From positions 17,820,817 through 17,884,816 of the forward strand of contig OX246757.1 in NCBI GenBank assembly GCA_945910035.1: a stretch of 64,000 nt of DNA, read 5' to 3'. The translations under genes were made by a program, and so were the position numbers. How positions within the stretch are numbered: position 1 is the stretch's first letter; each line of letters starts with the position of its first letter. The DNA comes from Brachypalpus laphriformis (Eukaryota > Arthropoda > Insecta > Diptera > Syrphidae). Positions 1 to 10,584 of the stretch are shown piece by piece. The notes below the pieces were generated by a model, which saw only the letters and a list, made by a program, of their open reading frames with translations, did no database searches and was not told where the DNA came from.

Positions 1-3000
1 AGTTGTATTGAAAAGAAGTACCAGTGCTCTTCGTCTGGTTGTGGTGAAACACTTCATTTTGCAGTTGAAGGTGTGGTCGCACCTCAAATGTCCTGTGAGT
101 AAATTGTTCCTCTTCACTGGATGGAAATAGGTTGTTCCTCAATTTCATACGGAAATTGGTGTTGTATATGGCCAAACAGAGCCGTGCACAGTCCGGAGTT
201 GTATTTAAAAGAAGTACAAGTGCTCTTCGTCTGGTTGTGGTGGAACACTTTGTTTTGCAGTTGAAGGTGTGGTCGCTCCTTCAATGTCCTGTGAGTAAAT
301 TGTTCTTCATCACTGGAGGGAAATACGTTGTTCCTGGACTTTATACAGAAATTGGTGTTGTATATGGCCAAACAGAGCCGTGCACATTCCGGAGTTGTAT
401 TCAAAAGAAGTACCAGTGCTCTTCGTCTGGTTGTGGTGGAACACTTTGTTTTGCAGTTGAAGGTGTGGTCGCTCCTTCAATGTCCTGTGAGTAAATTGTA
501 CCTCTTCACTGGATGGAAATACGTTGTTCTTGGATTTCATACAGAAATTGGTCTTCTATACGGTCAAACAGAGCCGCGCACAGTCCGGAGTTGTATTGAA
601 AAGAAGTACTAGTGCTCTTCGTCTGGTTGTGGTGGAACACTTCGTTTTGCAGTTGAAGGTGTGGTCGCACCTCAAATGTCCTGTGAGTAAATTGTTCCTC
701 TTCACTGGATGGAAATACGTTGTTCCTGGATTTCATACAGAAATTCAACTTCTATACGGTCAAACAGAGCCGTGCACAGTCCGGAGTTGTATTCAAAAGA
801 AGTACCAGCGCTCTTCGTCTGGTTGTGGTGGAACACATTGTTTTTCAACTGAAGGTTTGGTCGCACCTTAAATGTCCAGTGAGTAAATTGTTATTCTTCA
901 CTGGATGGAAATACGTTGTTCTTGGATTTCATACAGAAATTGGTCTTGTATATGGCCAAACAGACCGTGCACAGTCCGGAGTTTTATTCAAAAGAAGTGC
1001 CAGTGCTCTTCGTCTGGTTGTGGTGGAACACTTTGTTTTGCAGTTGAAGGTGTGGTCGCTCCTTCAATGTCCTGTGAGTAAATTGTACCTCTTCACTGGA
1101 TGGAAATACGTTGTTCCTGGACTTTATACAGAAATTGGTCCTGTATATGGCCAAGCAGAGCCGTGCACAGTCCGGAATTGTATTGAAAAGAAGTACCAGT
1201 GCTCTTCGTCTGGTTGTGGTGGAACACTTTGTTTTGCAGTTGAAGGTGTGGTCGCGCCTTCAATGTCCTGTGAGTAAATTGTTCCTTTTTATTGGATGAA
1301 AATACGTTGTTCTTGCATTTCATACAGAAATTGGTCTTCTATGCGGTCAAACAGAGCCGTGCACAGTCCGGAGTTGTATTCAAAAGAAGTACCAGTGCTC
1401 TTCGTCTGGTTGTGGTGGAACACTTTGTTTTGCAGTTGAAGGTGTGGTCGCTCCTTCAATGTCCTGTGAGTAAATTGCTCCTTTTTATTGGATGGAAATA
1501 CGTTGTTCTTACATTTCATACAGAAATTGGTCTTCTATGCGGTCAAACAGAGCCGTGCACAGTCCGGAGTTGTATTCAAAAGAAGTACCAGTGCTCTTCG
1601 TCTGGTTGTGGTGGAACACTTTGTTTTGCAGTTGAAGGTGTGGTCGCACCTTAAATGTCCTGTGAGTAAATTGTTCCTCTTCACTGGATGGAAATACGTT
1701 GTTCCTGGATTTCATACAGAAATTGGTCTTGTATATGGCCAAACAGAGCCGTGCACAGTCCGGAGTTGTATTCAAAAGATGTACCAGTGCTCTTCGTCTG
1801 GTTGTGGTGGAACACTTTGTTTTGCAGTTGAAGGTGTGGTCGCTCCTTCAATGTACTGTGAGTAAATTGTTCCTTTTTATTGGATGGAAATACGTTGTTC
1901 TTGGATTTCATAGAGAAATTGGTCTTCTATATGGTCAAACAGAGCCGTGCACAGTCCGGAGTTGTATTCAAAAGAAGTACCAGTGCTCTTCGTCTGGTTG
2001 TGGTGGAATAATTTGTTTTGCAGTTGAAGGTGTGGTCGCTCCTTCAATGTTCTGTGAGTAAATTGTTCCTCTTCACTGGATGGAAATACGTTGTTTTTGG
2101 ATTTCATACAGAAATTGGTCTTGTATATGGCCAAACAGAGCCGTGCACAGTCCGGAGTTGTATTCAAAAGAAGTACCAGTGCTCTTCGTCTGGTTATGGT
2201 GGAACACTTTGTTTTGCGGTTGAAGGTGTGGTCGCTCCTTCAATGTTCTGTGAGTAAATTGTTCCTCTTCACTGGATGGAAATACGTTGTTCCTGGATTT
2301 CATACAGAAATTGGTCTTGTATATGGCCAAACAGAGCCGTGCACAGTCCGGAGTTTTATTCAAAAGAAGTACCAGTGCTCTTCGTCTGGTTGTGGTGGAA
2401 CACTTTGTTTTGCAGTTGAAGGTGTGGTCGCTCCTTCAATGTTCTGTGAGTAAATTGTTCCTCTTCACTCTATGGAAATACGTTGTTTTTGGATTTCATA
2501 CAGAAATTGGTCTTGTATATGGCCAAACAGAGCCGTGCACAGTCCGGAATTGTATTCAAAAGAAATACCAGTGCTCTTCGTCTGGTTGTGGTATAACACT
2601 TTGTTTTGCAGCTGAAGGTGTGGTCGCACCTCAAATGTCCTGTGAGTAAATTGTTCCTCTTTACTGGATGGAAATAGGTTGTTCCTGGATTTCATACAGA
2701 AATTGGTCTTGTATATGGCCAAACAGAGCCGTGCACAGTCCGGAGTTTTATTCAAAAGAAGTACCAGTGCTCTTCGTCTGGTTGTGGTGGAACACTTTGT
2801 TTTGCAGTTGAAGGTGTGGTCGCTCCTTCAATGTTCTGTGAGTAAATTGTTCCTCTTCACTCTATGGAAATACGTTGTTTTTGGATTTCATACAGAAATT
2901 GGTCTTGTATATGGCCAAACAGAGCCGTGCACAACCCGGAGTTGTATTCAAAAGAAGTACCAGTGCTCTTCGTCTGGTTATGGTGGAACACTTTGTTTTG

Positions 3001-6000
3001 CAGTTGAAGGTGTGGTCGCTCCTTCAACGTCCTGTGAGTAAATTGTTCCTCTTCACTTGATGGAAGTACGTTGTTCTTGGATTTCATACAGAAATTGGTC
3101 TTGTGTATGGCCAAACAGAGCCGTTCACAGTCCGGAGTTGTATTCAAAGAAGTACCAGTGCTCTTCGCCTGGTTGTGGTGGAACACTTTGTTTTGCAGTT
3201 GAAGGTGTGGTCGCTCCTTCAATGTCCTGTGAGTAAATTGTTCTTCTCTATTGGATGGAAATACGTTGTTCTTGCATTTCATACAGAAATTGGTTTTCTA
3301 TACGCTCAAAAAGAGCCGTGCACAGTCCGGAGTTGTATTCAAAAGAAGTACCAGTGCTCTTCGTCTGGTTGTGGTGGAACACTTGTTTTGCAGTTGAAGG
3401 TGTGGTCGCACCTTAGATGTCCTGTGAGTAAATAGTTCCTCTTCACTGGATGGGAATACATTGTTCCTGGATTCCATACAGAAATTGGTCTTGTATATGG
3501 CCAAACAGACCGTGCACAGTCCGGAGTTGTATTCAAAAGAAGTACCAGTGCTCTTCGTCTGGTTGTGGTGGAACACTTTGTTTTGCAGTTGAAGGTGTGG
3601 TCGCACCTCAAATGTCCTCTGAGTAAATTGTTCCTCTTCACTGGATGGAAATACGTTGTTCCTGGATTTCATACAGAAATTCGTCTTCTATACGGTCAAA
3701 CAGAGCCGTGCACAGTCCGGAGTTGTATTCAAAAGAAGTACCAGTGCTCTTCGTCTGGTTGCGGTGGAACACTTTGTTTTTCAGCTGAAGGTGTGGTCGC
3801 ACCTTAAATGTCCAGTGAGTAAATTGTTACACTTCACTGGATGGAAATACGTTGTTCCTGGATTTCATACAGAAATTGGTCTTGCATATGGCCAAACAGA
3901 GCCGTGCACAGTCCGGAGTTGTATTCAAAAGAAGTACCAGTGCTCTTCGTCTGGTTGTGGTGGAACACTTTGTTTTGCAGTTGAAGGTGTGGTCGCTCCT
4001 TCAATGTTCTGTGAGTAAATTGTTCCTCTTCACCGGATGGAAATACGTTGTTCTTGGATTACATACAGAAATTGGTTTTCTATACGGTCAAACAGAGCCG
4101 TGCACAGTCCGGAGTTGTATTCAAAAGAAGTACCAGTGCTCTTCGTCTGGTTGTGGTGGAACACTTTGTTTTGCAGTTGAAGGTGTGGTCGCACCTTAAA
4201 TGTCCTGTGAGTAAATTGTTCCTCTTCACTGGATGGAAATACGTTGTTCCTGGATTTCATACAGAAATTGGTCTTGTATATGGCCAAACAGAGCCGTGCA
4301 CAGTCCGGAGTTGTATTCAAAAGAAGTACCAGTGCTCTTCGTCTAGTTGTGGTGGAACACTTTGTTTTGCAGTTGAAGGTGTGGTCGCTCCTTCAATGTT
4401 CTGTGAGTAAATTGTTCCTCTTCACCGGATGGAAATACGTTGTTCTTGGATTACATACAGAAATTGGTTTTCTATACGGTCAAACAGAGCCGTGCACAGT
4501 CCGGAGTTGTATTCAAAAGAAGTACCAGTGCTCTTCGTCTGGTTGTGGTGGAACACTTTGTTTTGCAGTTGAAGGTGTGGTCGCTCCTTCAATGTTCTGT
4601 GAGTAAATTGTTCCTCTTCACCGGATGGAAATACGTTGTTCTTGGATTTCATACAGAAATTGGTCTTGTATATGGCCAAACAGAGCCGTGCACAGTCCGG
4701 AGTTGTATTCAAAAGAAGTACCAGTGCTCTTCGTCTAGTTGTGGTGGAACACTTTGTTTTGCAGTTGAAGGTGTGGTCGCTCCTTCAATGTTCTGTGAGT
4801 AAATTGTTCCTCTTCACCGGATGGAGATACGTTGTTCTTGGATTTCATACAGAAATTGGTCTTGTATATGGCCAAACAGAGCCGTGCACAGTCCGGAGTT
4901 GTATTCAAAGAAGTATCAGTGCTTATCGCCTGGTTGTGGTGGAACACTTTGTTTTGCAGTTGAAGGTGTGGTCGCTCCTTCAATGTCCTGTGAGTAAATT
5001 GTTCCTCTCTATTGGATGGAAATACGTTGTTCTTCCATTTCATACAGAAATTGGTTTTCTATACGGTCAAACAGAGCCGTGCACAGTCCGGAGTTGTATT
5101 CAAAAGAAGTACCAGTGCTCTTCGTCTGGTTGTGGTGGAACACTTTGTTTTGCAGTTGAAGGTGTGGTCGCACCTTAAATGTCCTGTGAGTAAATTGTTC
5201 CTCTTCACTGGATGGAAATAAGTTGTTCCTGGATTTCATACAGAAATTGGTCTTGTATATGGCCAAACAGAGCCGTGCACAGTCCGGAGTTGTATTCAAA
5301 AGAAGTACCAGTGCTCTTCGTCTGGTTGTGGTGCAACATTTTGTTTTGCAGTTGAAGGTGTGGTCACTCCTTCAATGTCCTGTAAGTAAATTGTTCCTCT
5401 TTATTGGATAGAAATACGTTGTTCTTGGATTTCATAGAGAAATTGGTCTTCTATACAGTCAAACAGAGCCGTGCACAGTCCGGAGTTGTATTCAAAAGAA
5501 GTACCAATGCTCTTCGTCTGGTTGTGGTGGAACACTTTGTTTTGCAGTTGAAGGTGTGGTCGCACCTCAAATGTCCTCTGAGTAAATTGTTCCTCTTCAC
5601 TGGATGGAAATACGTTGTTCCTGGATTTCATACAGAAATTGGTCTTCTATACGGTCAAACAGAGCCGCGCACAGTCCGGAGTTGTATTGAAAAGAAGTAC
5701 TAGTGCTCTTCGTCTGGTTGTGTTGGAACACTTCGTTTTGCAGTTGAAGGTGTGGTCGCATCTCAAATGTCCTGTGAGTAAATTGTTCCTCTTCACTGGA
5801 TGGAAATACGTTGTTCCTGGATTTCATACAGAAATTCGTCTTCTATACGGTCAAACAGAGCCGTGCACAGTCCGGAGTTGTATTCAAAAAACTACCAGTG
5901 CTCTTCGTCTGGTTGTGGTGGAACACTTTGTTTTTCAGCTGAAGGTGTGGTCGCACCTTAAATGTCCAGTGAGTAAATTGTTGCTCTTCACTGGATGGAA

Positions 6001-7003
6001 ATACGTTGTTCTTGGATTTCATACAGAAATTGGTCGTGTATAGGGCCAAACAGACCGTGCACAGTCCGGAGTTTTATTCAAAAGAAGTACCAGTGCTCTT
6101 CGTCTGATTGTGGTGGAACACTTTGTTTTGCAGTTGAAGGTGTGGTCGCACCGTAAATGTTCAGTGAGTAAATTGTTCCTCTTCACTGGATGGAAATACG
6201 TTGTTCCTGGATTTCATACAGAAATTGGTCTTGTATATGGCCAAACAGAGCCGTGCACAGTCCGGAGTTGTATTCAAAAGAAGTACCAGTGCTCTTCGTC
6301 TGGTTGTGGTGGAACACTTTGTTTTGCAGTTAAAGGTGTGGTCGCTCCTTCAATGTTCTGTGAGTAAATTGTTCCTCTTCACTGGATGGAAATATGTTGT
6401 TCCTCAATTTCATACAGAAATTGCTGTTGTATATGGCCAAACAGAGCCGTGCACAGTCCGGAGTTGTATTCAAAAGAAGTACAAGTGCTCTTCGTCTGGT
6501 TGTGGTGGAACACTTTGTTTTGCAGTTGAAGGTGTGGTCGCTCCTTCAATGTCCTGTGAGTAAATTGTTCCTCTTCACTGGATGGAAATACGTTGTGCCT
6601 GGATTTTATACAGAAATTGGTGTTGTATATGGCCAAACAGAGCCGTGCACAGTCCGGAGTTGTATTCAAAAGAAGTACCAGTGCTCTTCGTCTGGTTGTG
6701 GTGGAACACTTTGTTTTACAGTTAAAGGTGTGGTCGCTCCTTCAATGTTCTGTGAGTAAATTGTTCCTCTTCACTGGATGGAAATATGTTGTTCCTCAAT
6801 TTCATACAGAAATTGGTGCTGTATATGGCCAAACAGAGCCGTGCACAGTCCGGAGTTGTATTCAAAAGAAGTACAAGTGCTCTTCGTCTGGTTGTGGTGG
6901 AACACTTTGTTTTGCAGTTGAAGGTGTGGTCGCTCCTTCAATGTCCTGTGAGTAAATTGTTCCTCTTCACTGGATGGAAATACGTTGTTCCTGGATTTCA
7001 TAC
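1..7003 (+). repeat. 196-bp satellite array, segment 1
   Basis: Head-to-tail units with a 196-bp period, seen as recurring landmarks gtaaattgttcctcttc, ggatttcatacagaaattgg, gtgcacagtccggag and gtctggttgtggtgg. About 36 units are present and the array runs off the left edge. Units fall into sequence classes by their last 30 bp: class A with cgctccttcaatg, class B with cgcacctyaaatg. A sub-variant with ctcaatttcatac and gtacaagtgctc recurs near 140, 6400 and 6795. A unit near 3140 lacks 3 bp (caaagaag for caaaagaag). Open frames of 60-180 codons occur on both strands but shift frame every unit because 196 is not a multiple of three; I do not call them genes. Confidence 0.97.
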
Positions 7004-7382
7004 GGTTGTCAAACGGTAGTGCATGCGATCATATGAAAACACAAGCGTTTTCACTCAGCTGAGGCCTACCAACTCCTACTCTCAACCCCCACGCGGTGAC
7101 AGCCGGGTGCCTAGTACCTTAATCCAAGAAATGGGTAACCAACCCCGTTTGGCGGATTCTTGGTGGCAGCAGATGAGAAAGGGGGGGAAGAGTGCTTTTC
7201 TCACCAGAGCACTTCTTCCTGTTCCAGGCGGCAGCGGACGAATTCCCTAGACGGAGTCAACGGTGGCGTCTATAGTTCCAGTTAGGTTGAACTTAGTGAA
7301 TACCTTGCGCGAGCTGCTTCGACGTATTCGGATCACAGGTCGGTAAGGAATTTCCAATGTTGGTCAGGACATTGGAATAGAG
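7004..7382 (+). other. 5' leader of the RTE-like element
   Basis: GC-richer, non-satellite sequence from the left target duplication to the first ATG of the long ORF. In this type of element it should hold the internal promoter, but I recognise no specific promoter motif. It contains a 75-codon upstream frame at 7023-7250. Confidence 0.6.
7023..7250 (+). CDS. possible upstream short ORF of the RTE-like element
   Basis: A 75-codon ATG frame begins 20 bp inside the element and ends 132 bp before the main ORF. The product is rich in S, R, P and G, with a tract near its C terminus containing GGKSAFLTRALLPVPGGSG. Some RTE elements have a short first ORF, and this frame is in the right place, but no domain is recognisable and chance openness of this length is common. 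Conservation of the frame in other copies of the family would decide it. Confidence 0.25.
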   Translation: MRSYENTSVFTQLRPTNSYSQPPRGDSRVPSTLIQEMGNQPRLADSWWQQMRKGGKSAFLTRALLPVPGGSGRIP

Positions 7383-10300
7383 ATGGTGGCGGAGGAGCCC
7401 TTAATGGGCCAACGGCAGCGCTCATACTTCCGTAGTGGACTACTGGCACCGGTGTACCCGGCCCCTCGTCCTAGGGGAATAATTAAGGAACTGGCCCTCC
7501 AGGTTGGGGGTTGTGCCGTCGGGGTAGCTTCCCTACCACGTAAAAAACGCATGGTTCCGAAACAACCAAAAGCCTCGGATAAGGATGACCCAACTAATGA
7601 CGACCCCAGCAAACGAAATAAGGACAACGACCTTCGGATCTGTACGTGGAACGTTCTGTCCCTTTACAGACCACGTGCAGCCGAACAACTAGCAGAGGCC
7701 CTAGACTGCTATAAAGCAGATATTACCGCCATCCAGGAAGTGCGATGGGATGGGCCAGGCAAAAAGAAGATGAAAAACTGTGACATCTACTACGGTGATT
7801 GCTACAGAGGCAACAGGCAACGCTTATTCGGATGCGGATTTGTCATACGCGGCAGACTTAGGCAAGAAGCCTTAAGCTTCCGACACGTGAGCGAGCGTAT
7901 TATGACTATCCGGATCAAGGCTAAATTCGCTAACATAAGCCTAATATGTGTTCATGCCCCCACAGAAGAAAAGGACCCTGCCTCCAAAGAGTGTTTCTAC
8001 GAGCTCCTCGACAAAACATACGAGCAATGTCCTAAATACGCCGTTAAGATCGTATTGGGCGATTTTAACGCCAAAATAGGAAAGGAGGACGTCTTCGGTA
8101 GAGCAGTCGGTAAGCATAGCCTACACGACACCACGTCTGATAACGGACTAAGGCTAATTGATTTCGCTGTGGAGCGAAATGTCACCATAGCAAGCACATG
8201 GTTTCCTCATCTCGACATTCATAAGCAGACATGGCGGTCCAATGATCATGTCACGATCAACCAAATTGATCATATTGCGATCGACGCAAGGCATGCCTCC
8301 AGTATTCTGGATGTCCGGACCTTCCGAGCGGCCAACATAGACTCGGATCATTACCTTGTTGTAGCCAAGGTACGAATGCGGATATCCCAATCTGAGCAAC
8401 AAAGAAGAATCACTGTGAGAAAATTTAACGTCGAAAAGCTACAATCGCAAGAGACCGCCAGACTGTTCGCTGAACGCGTATCCCGAAATCTCTCAATCAC
8501 CCCTTTGCCGCCAGCATCAAGTGCCGAAGACCAGTGGCAACGCTGCCAACATGCCATCAGAAACGCCGCGACTGATGTGCTGGGTTTCGCTCGACCACCA
8601 CCGCGAAACCCCTGGTTTGACGAAGAATGCCGGCGAGTGCATGCAGCAAAACAAGAGGCATACAAAGCGGCGCTGCAAAGGAAGACGAGAGCTGCTCGTG
8701 AGCTCTATGAGCAAAAGAGACGGGAAGAACATCGGCTTCTCCAAAAGAAGAAGAAAGAGCATGAGAAGCGCGCGTTTGAGAATATCGAGAGTCTATACTC
8801 CAGGAACAATGTACGGAAGTTTTACCAAAAGGTAAAAAGAACGTGTCAGAGAAGTAATACCCGTACAGAAACCTGTAGAGATGAGAATGGAAACCTCGTA
8901 GTAGAATCACAGTCGGTGCTGAGAATATGGAAAAACTACTTCTGCAGACTGTATAACGGCGACGAAGACCAACATCCCGCTGTCAGGCAGAATGAACCAT
9001 TCAACATGGACGATGATAGTCAAAATTTCCGTCCACCTGACCAAAACGAAGTGAGGATAGCAATATCCAAGCTAAAATCGAACAAGGCTGCTGGACCTGA
9101 CGGCTTACCGGCCGAACTTTTCAAGGCAGCTGGGGATGAATTGGTAGAGTGCATACACCAACTCATTTCTAATATTTGGTCAGAGGAGTGTATGCCTGAT
9201 GAATGGAATCTCAGCATCGTTTGCCCGATCCACAAGAAAGGAGACCCCCTCAACTGCGCCAATTATAGAGGCATCAGTCTCCTCAACATCGCGTACAAGA
9301 TCTTTTCTGCGATATTGTGTGAACGCCTGAAACCTTTTATCAACAGCCTGATTGGACCCTATCAGTGCGGTTTCAGGCCAGGAAAGTCCACCATCGATCA
9401 AATCTTCACACTTCGGCAGATCCTGGAGAAAATCCAAGAATTCCAAATCGATACTCACCACCTCTTTATCGATTTCAAGGCCGCCTATGACAGCATCTAT
9501 AGAGAAGAGCTTTATAGAGCCATGTCTAGTTTTGACATCCCTGCCAAACTTGTCCGTCTGTGCAGGATGACGATGGAGAACGCTCGCTGCTCCATCAAGC
9601 TCGGTAATGACCTCACCGAGACCTTTGATGTCAAAAAAGGTTTTAGACAAGGTGACGCGCTGTCATGTGACTTCTTCAATATTGTACTTGAACGGATTGT
9701 GCGGAACTCACAAGCCAATACCGGAGGCACAATCTATTACACGTCTGTACAACTGCTTGCATACGCCGACGATATAGACATTATCGGAAGATCTCAGCGG
9801 GCTGTCACCGGTGCGTTTGCAAGCATTGAGATGGAAGCGGCCAAAATGGGTTTGGCGATAAACGAGGGCAAAACCAAGTATATGCTGTCAACTAGAAGGG
9901 AAAACCAACACCGACGAATTGGACAAAACGTCACCGAGGGCAGCTATAACTTCGAGGTAGTAAGGGACTTTGCCTACCTTGGCTCTGCTATAAATTCAGC
10001 AAACAAAATCAGCGCAGAAATCAATCGAAGAATAACTCTTGCCAATCGCTGTTTTTTTGGGCTTATAAGGCAATTCAACAGCAAAGCCCTCTCTCGAGTA
10101 ACTAAGGAGACTCTATATAAGACCTTGATCATCCCAGTCCTGCTTTACGGCGCTGAAACATGGACTTTATTAAAAGAGGATGAAGATATCCTTGGTCGCT
10201 TCGAGAGAAAAATTCTTCGTAAGATTTTCGGTCCCGTTTGCGTTGACGGGTTTTGGAGGAGAAGATTCAATCACGAACTATACGAGCTGTACAGCGACAT

Positions 10301-10562
10301 CGACCTAGTCAAAAAACTGCGTATTGGACGTCTGAGATGGCTAGGACATGTAGAGCGAATGGACACCAACGCTCCGGCCCGCAGAGTCTTCGAATCTAAC
10401 CCCGAGGGACGACGCAGTAGAGGGAATTATCGCCGTAGGTGGCGCGCACAAGTTCAAGGGGACCTCGACCAACTTGGAGTGCGCAACTGGAGGCAATTAG
10501 CTAAAGACCGAGCTAAATGGAGAGGCTTGTTGGTTGAGGCCCAGGTTCACCCCGAACTGTAG
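7383..10562 (+). CDS. RTE-like endonuclease-reverse transcriptase polyprotein
   Basis: An uninterrupted 1059-codon frame supplying the enzymes for target-primed reverse transcription. The apurinic-type endonuclease spans residues about 84-330, with the start motif ICTWNV (the catalytic asparagine), QEVRW, GDFNAK near residue 227 and SDHYLVV near 321. A basic, charged linker follows. The reverse transcriptase starts around NKAAGPDGLPAELF (567), with NYRGISLL, GFRPGKSTIDQ, FIDFKAAYDS, RQGDALSC and the catalytic YADD at 794-797. The C-terminal part has RLRWLGHVERM and basic tracts. Length fits RTE-type ORFs of roughly 1000 residues. The first ATG at 7383 leaves about 80 residues before the endonuclease; a later start is possible. 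No RNase H or zinc knuckle was seen. This is the only intact large ORF in the window. Confidence 0.9.
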   Translation: MVAEEPLMGQRQRSYFRSGLLAPVYPAPRPRGIIKELALQVGGCAVGVASLPRKKRMVPKQPKASDKDDPTNDDPSKRNKDNDLRICTWNVLSLYRPRAAEQLAEALDCYKADITAIQEVRWDGPGKKKMKNCDIYYGDCYRGNRQRLFGCGFVIRGRLRQEALSFRHVSERIMTIRIKAKFANISLICVHAPTEEKDPASKECFYELLDKTYEQCPKYAVKIVLGDFNAKIGKEDVFGRAVGKHSLHDTTSDNGLRLIDFAVERNVTIASTWFPHLDIHKQTWRSNDHVTINQIDHIAIDARHASSILDVRTFRAANIDSDHYLVVAKVRMRISQSEQQRRITVRKFNVEKLQSQETARLFAERVSRNLSITPLPPASSAEDQWQRCQHAIRNAATDVLGFARPPPRNPWFDEECRRVHAAKQEAYKAALQRKTRAARELYEQKRREEHRLLQKKKKEHEKRAFENIESLYSRNNVRKFYQKVKRTCQRSNTRTETCRDENGNLVVESQSVLRIWKNYFCRLYNGDEDQHPAVRQNEPFNMDDDSQNFRPPDQNEVRIAISKLKSNKAAGPDGLPAELFKAAGDELVECIHQLISNIWSEECMPDEWNLSIVCPIHKKGDPLNCANYRGISLLNIAYKIFSAILCERLKPFINSLIGPYQCGFRPGKSTIDQIFTLRQILEKIQEFQIDTHHLFIDFKAAYDSIYREELYRAMSSFDIPAKLVRLCRMTMENARCSIKLGNDLTETFDVKKGFRQGDALSCDFFNIVLERIVRNSQANTGGTIYYTSVQLLAYADDIDIIGRSQRAVTGAFASIEMEAAKMGLAINEGKTKYMLSTRRENQHRRIGQNVTEGSYNFEVVRDFAYLGSAINSANKISAEINRRITLANRCFFGLIRQFNSKALSRVTKETLYKTLIIPVLLYGAETWTLLKEDEDILGRFERKILRKIFGPVCVDGFWRRRFNHELYELYSDIDLVKKLRIGRLRWLGHVERMDTNAPARRVFESNPEGRRSRGNYRRRWRAQVQGDLDQLGVRNWRQLAKDRAKWRGLLVEAQVHPEL

Positions 10563-10584
10563 CGCCACCTAAGTAAGTAAGTAA

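Larger units (their letters stand above)
7004..10584 (+). mobile_element. RTE-like non-LTR retrotransposon, apparently complete
   Basis: The element interrupts a satellite unit and is bracketed by a perfect 11-bp duplication, ggatttcatac, at 6993-7003 and 10585-10595; removing element plus one copy restores the satellite phase exactly. It has a 379-bp leader, one long ORF with apurinic-type endonuclease and reverse transcriptase, a 3' region of only about 20 bp, and a short (TAAG)n tail at about 10570-10584 instead of poly(A). Single ORF, tiny 3' end and tetranucleotide tail are usual for the RTE group. The intact ORF and perfect target duplication suggest a recent insertion. The clade is inferred from architecture and motifs. 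Confidence 0.9.

Noticed and set aside
261..290. A protein gene made of repeated 30-nt exons
   Set aside because: Class B units carry TAA in the segment, several donors are mutated, and no flanking first or last exon is visible. Kept only as a splice-signal finding.
132..7019. Many 60-185-codon open frames on both strands of the satellite
   Set aside because: They recur at 196-bp steps, shift frame every unit because 196 is not divisible by three, overlap each other on both strands and match no domain. Low stop density of one repeat explains them.
9180..9650. 156-codon minus-strand frame inside the RTE-like ORF
   Set aside because: It is the antisense shadow of the conserved RT core and has no domain of its own.
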